DNA of 64,000 nucleotides. It comes from Kitasatospora terrestris (GTDB lineage Bacteria; Actinomycetota; Actinomycetes; Streptomycetales; Streptomycetaceae). The notes under the pieces were generated by a model. The model was not told where the DNA came from. It did not search any database and saw only the letters and a list, made by a program, of their open reading frames with translations. The stretch lies in NCBI RefSeq assembly GCF_039542905.1, contig NZ_BAABIS010000001.1:6758001-6822000 (forward strand). The letters run 5' to 3'. This document shows positions 15,407-22,236 of this stretch, one piece after another. How positions within the stretch are numbered: position 1 is the first letter of the stretch; each line of letters begins with the position of its first letter. The translations under genes were made by a program, and so were the position numbers.

Positions 15407-15844
15407 ATGGCTGTAGGAAGCGACGAAGAGTTGGTGGCGACCATGGACGGCGACCGCAGGAGCGAGGACCCGGGCCGGCCGTTGGGCTCGCGGGCGCCCC
15501 GGTTCATCCGGCGCTCCCGGCCGCTGCACCTGTCCTGGCAGGTGCTGGTCTTCCTGGTCGGGCTGGCCGTGGTGGTGCTCGGCGTGTTCATGCTGCCGCT
15601 GCCCGGTCCGGGCTGGGTGGTCATCTTCCTGGGCATGGGCATCTGGGCGACCGAGTTCGTCTGGGCCCAGCTGGCCCTGCGCTGGACGCGGCGCAAGGTC
15701 GCGGAGGCCGCGCAGCGGGCGCTGGACCCCCGGGTGCGCAGGCGCAACATCACGCTGACGGTGATCGGCCTCGTGGTGATCGCCGCGGTCGGCGGCTGGT
15801 ACCTGTGGCGGTACGGGATGACCATGCCCTGGAACCTGGGCTGA
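15407..15844 (+). CDS. TIGR02611-type membrane protein with PGPGW motif
   Basis: This 145-residue protein has a hydrophilic N-terminal 40 residues, then transmembrane helices at about 46-66 and 67-85 enclosing the family signature LPLPGPGWVVIFLGM. An amphipathic basic stretch (RWTRRKVAEAAQRALDPRVRRRN) and a third helix (about 115-135) follow. The family is conserved in actinobacteria and its role is unknown. Its fixed place divergent from ssgB hints at a link to the cell envelope or division, but that is inference. An internal ATG at 15443 is an alternative start. Confidence 0.8.
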   Translation: MAVGSDEELVATMDGDRRSEDPGRPLGSRAPRFIRRSRPLHLSWQVLVFLVGLAVVVLGVFMLPLPGPGWVVIFLGMGIWATEFVWAQLALRWTRRKVAEAAQRALDPRVRRRNITLTVIGLVVIAAVGGWYLWRYGMTMPWNLG

Positions 15845-15868
15845 CCGGGCCGGGCGCGGCGAGGGGTG

Positions 15869-15898
15869 TTCGGAGCACCCGCGCGGATGGGGTAATGT
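15869..15898 (+). promoter_or_regulatory. Promoter of tRNA-Val(CAC) copy 1 (predicted)
   Basis: TTCGGA and TAATGT are spaced by 18 bp, with the -10 ending 13 bp before the tRNA. The -10 is good and the -35 is weak. Confidence 0.45.
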
Positions 15899-15911
15899 TT
15901 TCCCTGCACCC

Positions 15912-15983
15912 GGGCGATTAGCTCAGCGGGAGAGCACTTCGTTCACACCGAAGGGGTCACTGGTTCGATCCCAGTATCGCCCA
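15912..15983 (+). tRNA. tRNA-Val(CAC), copy 1
   Basis: This 72-nt gene has acceptor stem GGGCGAT/ATCGCCC and anticodon stem CTTCG/CGAAG with loop TTCACAC (anticodon CAC). T-loop is TTCGATC and no CCA is encoded. Its D-arm and T-arm are almost identical to those of the GAC isoacceptors on the other strand. Confidence 0.97.
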
Positions 15984-16000
15984 CCGGAATGCAATGGCGC

Positions 16001-16031
16001 AGGGCTCCGATCAATTAATGATCGGGGCCCT
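16001..16031 (+). terminator. Terminator of tRNA-Val(CAC) copy 1
   Basis: A 13-bp stem with one G-U pair and a 5-nt loop, followed by GAGCCTTTTC, lies 17 nt after the tRNA. Confidence 0.75.
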
Positions 16032-16123
16032 GAGCCTTTTCGGCGTGTTCTCCGAGTGGCGGCTGACGGCTATTCAGAAGGGGTGTGCCGGGGCGGAACT
16101 GTAGGGGCGTCGGCGGAACCGTT

Positions 16124-16153
16124 TTGAGCCCCGGGCCCAAGTGGTGCTACAGT
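16124..16153 (+). promoter_or_regulatory. Promoter of tRNA-Val(CAC) copy 2 (predicted)
   Basis: TTGAGC and TACAGT are spaced by 18 bp, with the -10 ending 14 bp before the tRNA. Having its own promoter and terminator makes this tRNA an independent unit. Confidence 0.6.
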
Positions 16154-16167
16154 TCTTCTCGTTGCCC

Positions 16168-16239
16168 GGGCGATTAGCTCAGCGGGAGAGCACTTCGTTC
16201 ACACCGAAGGGGTCACTGGTTCGATCCCAGTATCGCCCA
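16168..16239 (+). tRNA. tRNA-Val(CAC), copy 2
   Basis: This gene is identical over all 72 nt to copy 1, 256 bp upstream. Anticodon is CAC and no CCA is encoded. Confidence 0.97.
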
Positions 16240-16251
16240 CCGAGCACAACA

Positions 16252-16282
16252 CGCAGGCCCCGACGGAGAGTCGGGGCCTGCG
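16252..16282 (+). terminator. Terminator of tRNA-Val(CAC) copy 2
   Basis: A perfect 13-bp stem (CGCAGGCCCCGAC and its complement) with loop GGAGA is followed by GCGTTTCC. It differs in sequence from the terminator of copy 1. Confidence 0.75.
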
Positions 16283-16335
16283 GCGTTTCCGGGGCCGGCT
16301 CGCGCGGCGTCGGCGGCCGGTGTCGGCGGTCGGCC

Positions 16336-17097
16336 TCAGGCGGCCAACTCGCAGCGGTGGTGCGGGCCGAGGCGCTCGCCGCAGGAGCAGCGGGCCGGAC
16401 GCAGCGGCCAGGAGAGGTCGACCCGTTCCGGCGTGCCCGAGCGGTCGAACCAGCGCTGCAGCCCGCGCGCCTGCGCGATGTGCCAGACGGTCTGCCGCAG
16501 TTGGAGCTCGGCCGGGGTGAGCGCGCCGAGCCGTTCCGGGTGGCGGGCGCCCAGCACCCGGACCAGCTCCAGCGAGGCCGCCGCGTCCGCCGAGGCGTCG
16601 TGCGCGCCCTCCAGGTCGACGCCGTAGTGCAGGCAGAGGTCGGTCAGGGTGCGCCGGCCCCGGCGGTAGCGGTCGACGTGCTTGTCCATCACCCGGGGGT
16701 CCAGCACCAGCAGCTCGGCGCCGGCCAGGTGCTCGTCCAGTGAGCCGGCCCGGTGCCGGCGCAGCTCGCGGTCGAGCAGGGTCAGGTCGTACGGGGCGTT
16801 CATCACCACCACCGGGACGGCCTCCCGGGCGAGCGCCGCCAGCGCGGCGGCGAGCTCGGTGACCACCGCGCGGGCCGGGCGGCCGTGGGCGCGCACCCGC
16901 TCGTCGCTGATGCCGTGGACGGCGCGGGCCTGCTCGGGGATCGGCACCCCGGGGTCGGCCAGCCAGGTCACCGCCTCGGTGGGCGCCCCGGCGGACGGCT
17001 GGCGGACCAGGGCGGCGGAGACGATCCGGTCGGACTCCACGTCCACGCCCGTGGTCTCGGTGTCGAAGGAGGCCAGCGGGCCTCGGTACCAGTCCAT
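16336..17097 (-). CDS. DnaQ-like DEDDh 3'-5' exonuclease
   Basis: This 253-residue protein has the DEDDh exonuclease fold: ExoI with DTETTG (residues 12-17), HGISDERV, ExoII in NAPYDLTLLDREL and ExoIII HDASADAAASLELV. All metal-binding acidic residues and the general-base His are visible. Family members trim 3' ends of DNA or RNA. Some proofread for DNA polymerase III, but this free-standing form, with a C-terminal Cys/His cluster (CSCGERLGPHHRC, possibly a metal site), need not be the polymerase subunit. It is convergent with the tRNA-Val gene and divergent from thrS. Confidence 0.88.
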   Translation of the reverse strand: MDWYRGPLASFDTETTGVDVESDRIVSAALVRQPSAGAPTEAVTWLADPGVPIPEQARAVHGISDERVRAHGRPARAVVTELAAALAALAREAVPVVVMNAPYDLTLLDRELRRHRAGSLDEHLAGAELLVLDPRVMDKHVDRYRRGRRTLTDLCLHYGVDLEGAHDASADAAASLELVRVLGARHPERLGALTPAELQLRQTVWHIAQARGLQRWFDRSGTPERVDLSWPLRPARCSCGERLGPHHRCELAA

Positions 17098-17352
17098 AGG
17101 TCACACCCCCTGGGCCCGGGAGTGCGGCGCGCCGCCGAGGACCGGTGGTGCGCCGCACGCTGCTCTGGTGATACCGCAGTTGACGGCCGCTCAACCGTGG
17201 CCGCGACGCTCTGTTGCGGGGAGTGGACCCGAGGGTCACCGGAGCCGCCGGTCCGGCGGGTACGCGCGTGCGCGCCCGGGGCGCGCGGCTCGGTACCATG
17301 CACAGGCAGCGAAGTGTTGCGCAAACGGTAGCCAGAACGTCAGGAGAGACCG
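17098..17352. other. Divergent promoter region, exonuclease/thrS (255 bp)
   Basis: No gene is seen here. It contains a nine-bp inverted repeat GTGCGGCGC...GCGCCGCAC (about 17122-17160) and a GTTGA-N7-TCAAC palindrome near 17177. TACCAT near 17294 may be the thrS -10. No T-box specifier or antiterminator structure was recognised upstream of thrS. Confidence 0.4.
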
Positions 17353-19332
17353 GTGACGGACGTCCGGATCATCATCAACCGCGAACCCGATCGGGAAGAG
17401 CGCGTGGTGACCACGGGCACGACGGCCGCCGACCTGTTCGCCGACGACCGCTCGATCATCGCCGCCCGGGTCGGCGGTGTGCTCAAGGACCTCGCGTACG
17501 CGGTCCAGGACGGCGACGAGGTCGAGCCGGTCGAGATCTCCAGCAAGGACGGCCTGGACATCCTGCGGCACTCGACCGCGCACGTGATGGCGCAGGCCGT
17601 GCAGCAGACCTTCCCGGAGGCCAAGCTCGGCATCGGTCCGCCGATCAAGGACGGCTTCTACTACGACTTCGACGTCGAGAAGCCGTTCCACCCGGACGAC
17701 CTCAAGGTCATCGAGAAGAAGATGCAGGAGATCATCAAGCGGGGGCAGAAGTTCTCCCGCCGCGTGGTCACCGACGAGGCCGCCCGCGAGGAGCTGGCCG
17801 CCGAGCCGTTCAAGCTGGAGCTGATCGGCCTCAAGGGCTCCGCCGCGACCGCCGGGGACGGCGCCGACGTCGAGGTGGGCAGCGGCGAGCTGACCATCTA
17901 CGACAACCTCGACCCGAAGAGCGGCGAGCTGTGCTGGGGCGACCTCTGCCGCGGCCCGCACCTGCCCTCGACCCGGCACATCCCGGCGTTCAAGATCATG
18001 CGCTCGGCCGCCGCCTACTGGCGCGGCAGCGAGAAGAACCCGCAGCTGCAGCGCCTCTACGGCACCGCGTGGCCGACCAAGGACGAGCTGAAGGCCCACC
18101 TCGACTTCCTCGAGGAGGCCGCCAAGCGCGACCACCGCAAGCTCGGCAGCGAGCTCGACCTCTTCTCCATCCCGGAGGAGATCGGTTCCGGCCTCGCCGT
18201 CTTCCACCCCAAGGGCGGCATCATGCGCCGGGTCATGGAGGACTACTCGCGCAAGCGCCACGAGGAGGCGGGCTACGAGTTCGTCTACACGCCGCACGCG
18301 ACCAAGGGCACCCTCTTCGAGCTCTCCGGCCACCTGGACTGGTACGCCGACGGCATGTACCCCCCCATGCAGCTCGACGGCGAGACGGACTACTACCTCA
18401 AGCCGATGAACTGCCCGATGCACAACCTGATCTACCGCTCGCGCGGTCGGTCGTACCGTGAACTGCCGCTGCGGCTCTTCGAGTTCGGCACGGTCTACCG
18501 GTACGAGAAGTCCGGCGTGGTGCACGGCCTGACCCGCGCCCGCGGCTTCACCCAGGACGACGCGCACATCTACTGCACCCGCGAGCAGATGGCGGACGAG
18601 CTCGACTCGCTGCTCACCTTCGTGCTGGACCTGCTGCGCGACTACGGCCTGACCGACTTCTACCTGGAGCTCTCCACCAAGGACCCGGAGAAGTTCATCG
18701 GCTCGGACGAGGACTGGGCGGAGGCCACCGAGACCCTGCGGGCGGCCGCCGAGAAGCAGAACCTCGAACTGGTCCTCGACCCGGCCGGTGCCGCGTTCTA
18801 CGGCCCGAAGATCTCCGTGCAGGCCCGGGACGCGATCGGCCGCACCTGGCAGATGTCCACCATCCAGGTCGACTTCCAGCTGCCGCAGCGCTTCGAGCTG
18901 GAGTTCCAGGGCCAGGACGGCAACCGCAGCCGCCCGGTGATGATCCACCGCGCGCTGTTCGGCTCGATCGAGCGCTTCTTCGCGGTGCTGCTGGAGCACT
19001 ACGCCGGCGCCATGCCGCCGTGGCTCGCCCCGGTCACCGTGGTCGGCATCCCGATCACCGACGAGCACGTGGACTACCTGCGCCAGGTCGCCGCCGAGCT
19101 GAAGAAGCACGGCATCCGGATCGAGGTCGACGCCTCCGACGACCGCATGCAGAAGAAGATCCGCAACGCCCAGAAGGCGAAGATCCCGTTCATGCTGATC
19201 GCCGGCAACGACGACGTCGAGGCGGGCGCGGTCTCCTTCCGCTACCGCAACGGCGAGCAGAAGAACGGCGTCCCGGTGGCCGACGCGGTCGCCGAGATCG
19301 TGGACGCGGTGCAGCGCCGCATCCAGGTCTGA
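17353..19332 (+). CDS. thrS: Threonyl-tRNA synthetase
   Basis: This 659-residue class II synthetase charges tRNA-Thr in the cytoplasm. Domains in order are the N-terminal TGS domain (about 1-65), the editing domain (about 70-240, HSTAHVMAQAVQQTFPEA and CDLCRGPHLPSTRHI) that removes mischarged Ser, the catalytic core (about 250-540, MNCPMHNLIYRSRGRSYREL, motif 2 YRYEKSGVVHGLTRARGF) and the anticodon-binding domain (about 550-655). Length matches the family. AGGAGA precedes the GTG start. A terminator follows, then a HIT-family gene, the same order as in mycobacteria. Confidence 0.98.
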   Translation: MTDVRIIINREPDREERVVTTGTTAADLFADDRSIIAARVGGVLKDLAYAVQDGDEVEPVEISSKDGLDILRHSTAHVMAQAVQQTFPEAKLGIGPPIKDGFYYDFDVEKPFHPDDLKVIEKKMQEIIKRGQKFSRRVVTDEAAREELAAEPFKLELIGLKGSAATAGDGADVEVGSGELTIYDNLDPKSGELCWGDLCRGPHLPSTRHIPAFKIMRSAAAYWRGSEKNPQLQRLYGTAWPTKDELKAHLDFLEEAAKRDHRKLGSELDLFSIPEEIGSGLAVFHPKGGIMRRVMEDYSRKRHEEAGYEFVYTPHATKGTLFELSGHLDWYADGMYPPMQLDGETDYYLKPMNCPMHNLIYRSRGRSYRELPLRLFEFGTVYRYEKSGVVHGLTRARGFTQDDAHIYCTREQMADELDSLLTFVLDLLRDYGLTDFYLELSTKDPEKFIGSDEDWAEATETLRAAAEKQNLELVLDPAGAAFYGPKISVQARDAIGRTWQMSTIQVDFQLPQRFELEFQGQDGNRSRPVMIHRALFGSIERFFAVLLEHYAGAMPPWLAPVTVVGIPITDEHVDYLRQVAAELKKHGIRIEVDASDDRMQKKIRNAQKAKIPFMLIAGNDDVEAGAVSFRYRNGEQKNGVPVADAVAEIVDAVQRRIQV

Positions 19333-19348
19333 CCGGAAACGCACACCG

Positions 19349-19382
19349 GGGTGGGGCGGGCTCGTACGAGTCCGCCCCACCC
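19349..19382 (+). terminator. thrS terminator
   Basis: A 17-bp stem with one G-U pair and no formal loop beyond the CGTACG turn starts 17 nt after the thrS stop and is followed by TTGGTTG. Confidence 0.65.
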
Positions 19383-19420
19383 TTGGTTGAACGGGTACCC
19401 GGCCGAATATGCTGGCGAGC

Positions 19421-19969
19421 ATGATGAGTGAGCCGGAACTGCAGCAGGGCGTGGGCGAACCGGACGGCTTCCGGCGCCTGTGGACACCCCATCGGATGGC
19501 GTACATCCAGGGCGAGAACAAGCCCACCGGACCGGCTCCCGACGACGGCTGCCCGTTCTGCTCGATCCCGCGGCTCAGTGACGAGGAGGGGCTGGTCATC
19601 GCGCGCGGCACCTCGGTCTTCGCGGTGCTCAACCTCTACCCGTACAACGGCGGCCACCTGATGGTCGTCCCGTACCGGCACGTCGCCGACTACACCGACC
19701 TGGACGGGGCCGAGACCGCGGAGCTGGCGGACTACACCAAGCGCGCGATGACCGCGCTGCGGGCCGCCTCCGGGGCGCACGGCTTCAACATCGGCATGAA
19801 CCAGGGCGCGGCGGCCGGCGCCGGCATCGCGGCGCACCTGCACCAGCACGTGGTGCCGCGCTGGGGCGGGGACACCAACTTCATGCCGGTGGTGGGGCAC
19901 ACCAAGGTGCTGCCGCAGCTGCTGGCCGACACCCGCAAGATGCTCGCGGACGTCTGGCCGCAGGGCTGA
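19421..19969 (+). CDS. HIT-domain nucleotide hydrolase/phosphorylase (Ap4A-type)
   Basis: This protein of about 182 residues belongs to the histidine-triad superfamily. The active-site HxHxHxx is HLHQHVVP (about residues 145-152). A zinc-type CPFC lies near residue 46, and NLYPYNGGHLMVVPYRH is typical of the Ap4A phosphorylase/Fhit branch. Such enzymes split dinucleoside polyphosphates, stress signals that aminoacyl-tRNA synthetases make as by-products, which gives meaning to its place beside thrS. In Mycobacterium tuberculosis the order thrS-HIT-pgsA-patA-pimA is contiguous. Here three other genes intervene. Starts at 19409, 19421 and 19424 are all possible. Confidence 0.92.
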   Translation: MMSEPELQQGVGEPDGFRRLWTPHRMAYIQGENKPTGPAPDDGCPFCSIPRLSDEEGLVIARGTSVFAVLNLYPYNGGHLMVVPYRHVADYTDLDGAETAELADYTKRAMTALRAASGAHGFNIGMNQGAAAGAGIAAHLHQHVVPRWGGDTNFMPVVGHTKVLPQLLADTRKMLADVWPQG

Positions 19970-20035
19970 GGGCGCACGGCACGAGGGGCGCGAACCGTTG
20001 CGGTTCGCGCCCCTCGTGCCGTGCGCCCTCAGCCC
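19963..20035. terminator. 35-bp perfect palindrome, bidirectional terminator spanning both stop codons
   Basis: A perfect 35-bp inverted repeat with a 3-nt centre (TTG at 19998-20000) joins the convergent HIT gene and the unknown membrane protein gene. Both arms begin with GGGCTGA, so each includes the final Gly or Ala-Gly codon and stop of one gene. It can act as a terminator for both strands. Confidence 0.85.
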
Positions 20036-21672
20036 GCGTCGTACTTGTCGACCCGGTACGGGCGGCTGCCCTGCATCTCCGACTTGAGGATGTTCGACCG
20101 GTTGGTGAAGCGCTCGATCGAGATGTCGTGCTCGGCGAGGAACTCCAGCACCGAGGCGTGGATGGTGTTCACCACCGGGGTGGAGGCGTAGATCGCGTCG
20201 TCCGACTTGAACCGGCTGGCCCAGGTCGGGTCCGTCCACGCCTGCCGCATGCAGAACGGCTCCGGCAGGCCGATCGAGCCGCCGAGGAAGGTCAGCAGGG
20301 TCGGCATCCGGTGGAAGGGCGCCCGGACGGCCTGGCGGACCACCTCGTCGTCGTCGACCAGCGGCAGCTGGACGGTCTGGTTCTCCCAGCGGCGGAAGGT
20401 CTTCGGGATGTCCTTCTCCTTGGGCTTCGGCTTGGCGCCGAACCAGGGCACCAGCGGGCCGAGCGCGTGGCCCGTCACGTGCACCTGGAGGTTGTTGTGC
20501 AGCACCACGACCTCGACCAGCATCGTGGTGACCAGCTGGCCCTTGTGCAGCACGTACTGGATGGCGATCCGGTGGCGCGGGTCGCTGCCGAAGGTCTGCC
20601 GGTTGGCCACCTCCTGGACGGCGAAGTCGCGCATCCGGAACTGGTCCATGTCGGCGCCGCCGGGCCGGCCGATCTCGTCGGCGCCCTCGGGGATGTCCTG
20701 CACCACCCACTGGGTGATGGTGGCCTTCGGCATGCCGCCGTTGGGGACCTCGCTGCTGGTCAGCCGGCCGAGCCGCTCGATGATCCGGCGGGTCAGGTCG
20801 GCGGTGTGGAAGACCCGGAAGTCCTCGTGCCCCTCGGCCGGCCTGAGGTCCTCGCGCAGGCCCCAGTCGCCCCAGCGGGCGCCCACGCCGAGGATGCCCT
20901 TCGACCCGGCGTAGTGGTGGATGTTGGTCTCCTGCTCGGCGCCCAGCCGGTCCAGCGCGGCCTTCAGGTCGACCGCCTGCTTGTCCAGGTGGTCGCGGGG
21001 CACCGCCTTCGGCACGGTCGCCGCCACCGGGTTGCCGCCGACCAGGTCGCCCCAGCGGGCGCGCTGGGCCAGCACCGAGCGGACCACGATCCGCTTGGCC
21101 AGCAACCAGCCCGCCACCGGCGCCAGCATCATCACCCGGACGTACAGCGACCACGGGCCGGAGACCGGCGGGCGCAGCGCGAACAGCAGGGCGAGCCCGC
21201 AGGCCAGCAGCAGCGCGAGGGTGCCGTAGAAGCCGTCCCGGGCGGCGCTCCGGTTGCGGCCCAGCCAGGCCTTGGCCTGGTAGGCGGCCAGCCAGATCAG
21301 CGCACCGGGCAGGAAGGCGATGCCGAAGACCAGGGTGATCAGCGAGAGTTGCCGGTCGCGGGCGTCGCGCAGGTCCTGGGCGGCGAGGCAGTGCTCGACC
21401 ACCATCCGCGCGTCGGTGCCGAAGGAGGGGACCAGCGGGAGACGCTTGGCCGAGAGTGTCCGGTCGATCAGCGCGCGGCTGAACGCCTCGCCCGCGCTCG
21501 GACGGAACAGCTCCGACCGGCCGGGCTTCCACTTCACCCCGGCGAGGCCCTCCAACTCCTTGTACTCGCCGGTGCGGTACGCCGCCGAGGAGAGTGCCTG
21601 GGTGACCGCGGTCTGGTTACCGACGTCCGTCCGGGGTATCTGCGCACCCGGGGTCATGTCGAGCGTACTCAT
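20029..21672 (-). CDS. Membrane protein of unknown function (547 aa)
   Basis: I do not recognise a family. The 547-residue protein has a hydrophilic N-terminal 105 residues, then three likely transmembrane helices (about 109-130 LSLITLVFGIAFLPGALIWL, 146-166 TLALLLACGLALLFALRPP, and 174-192). A long soluble part of about 350 residues follows, rich in Trp, His and Arg (RWGDWGLREDLRPAEGHED, TITQWVVQDIPEGADEIG). The ATG at 21672 has GGAGGGG upstream. Similar proteins are, as far as I recall, conserved hypotheticals in streptomycetes. It lies convergent to the HIT gene and interrupts the thrS-HIT/pgsA arrangement of mycobacteria. Confidence 0.75.
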   Translation of the reverse strand: MSTLDMTPGAQIPRTDVGNQTAVTQALSSAAYRTGEYKELEGLAGVKWKPGRSELFRPSAGEAFSRALIDRTLSAKRLPLVPSFGTDARMVVEHCLAAQDLRDARDRQLSLITLVFGIAFLPGALIWLAAYQAKAWLGRNRSAARDGFYGTLALLLACGLALLFALRPPVSGPWSLYVRVMMLAPVAGWLLAKRIVVRSVLAQRARWGDLVGGNPVAATVPKAVPRDHLDKQAVDLKAALDRLGAEQETNIHHYAGSKGILGVGARWGDWGLREDLRPAEGHEDFRVFHTADLTRRIIERLGRLTSSEVPNGGMPKATITQWVVQDIPEGADEIGRPGGADMDQFRMRDFAVQEVANRQTFGSDPRHRIAIQYVLHKGQLVTTMLVEVVVLHNNLQVHVTGHALGPLVPWFGAKPKPKEKDIPKTFRRWENQTVQLPLVDDDEVVRQAVRAPFHRMPTLLTFLGGSIGLPEPFCMRQAWTDPTWASRFKSDDAIYASTPVVNTIHASVLEFLAEHDISIERFTNRSNILKSEMQGSRPYRVDKYDAG

Positions 21673-21818
21673 CTGGCGAGTTGCCCCTCCTCCCCTTGTC
21701 AGCGGCAGGTTACCGTGCCACCGCCCGGCCGCGCGGATGATCGTCTGATCCGTGGTCACATCTCGGCCGTTGCCCGGCTTCCCGGTGATGGTGCCCACGA
21801 TGGGGCAGGATCAGACGT

Positions 21819-22232
21819 ATGGCCGATGACATCTCGCGCGACCCGGTGCTGGTCTTCGACGGGGACTGCGCCCTGTGCACCACCTTCGTCCGCTGGGCCG
21901 AGCGCTACCCGCGGGCCAGCCTCTCCTCCGCCGGCTGGGACGCCGTCCCCTCGCAGCACGCGGACCTCGCCGCACTGGCCGACTTCACCCACGGCGAGGT
22001 CACGCCCGACCGCGCGGAGCGCGAGCTGCTCTGGATCACCCCGGCCCGCCGGACGTACGGCGGCGCCCAGGCGGTCGCCGGGCTGCTGATGCGCTCCGGC
22101 GGCGCCTGGGCCTGGGCCGGGGCGCTCCTCACCCTCCCGCCGGTCCGCCCGCTCGCGGACGCCGTCTACCGCTTCGTCGCCCGCCACCGCCACCAGCTCC
22201 CGATCGGCACGGCGGCCTGCGAGGTGCGCTGA
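21819..22232 (+). CDS. DUF393 thiol-disulfide oxidoreductase-like protein (DCC family)
   Basis: This 137-residue protein has the DCC family signature near the N-terminus: VFDGDCALCTTFVRW, giving the DxxCxxC arrangement (residues about 14-20). A Trp/Arg-rich middle and ARRTYGGAQAVAGLLMRSGG follow. DCC proteins are predicted thiol-disulfide oxidoreductases with a thioredoxin-like fold, mostly untested biochemically. The gene is divergent from the unknown membrane protein and convergent with the EF-G-like gene, only four bp from its stop, so it is a single-gene unit. Confidence 0.88.
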   Translation: MADDISRDPVLVFDGDCALCTTFVRWAERYPRASLSSAGWDAVPSQHADLAALADFTHGEVTPDRAERELLWITPARRTYGGAQAVAGLLMRSGGAWAWAGALLTLPPVRPLADAVYRFVARHRHQLPIGTAACEVR

Positions 22233-22236
22233 GCGG

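Noticed and set aside
17098..17352. T-box leader before thrS
   Set aside because: No T-box sequence, specifier loop or antiterminator pairing was recognised. The inverted repeats present are short and lie nearer the exonuclease gene.
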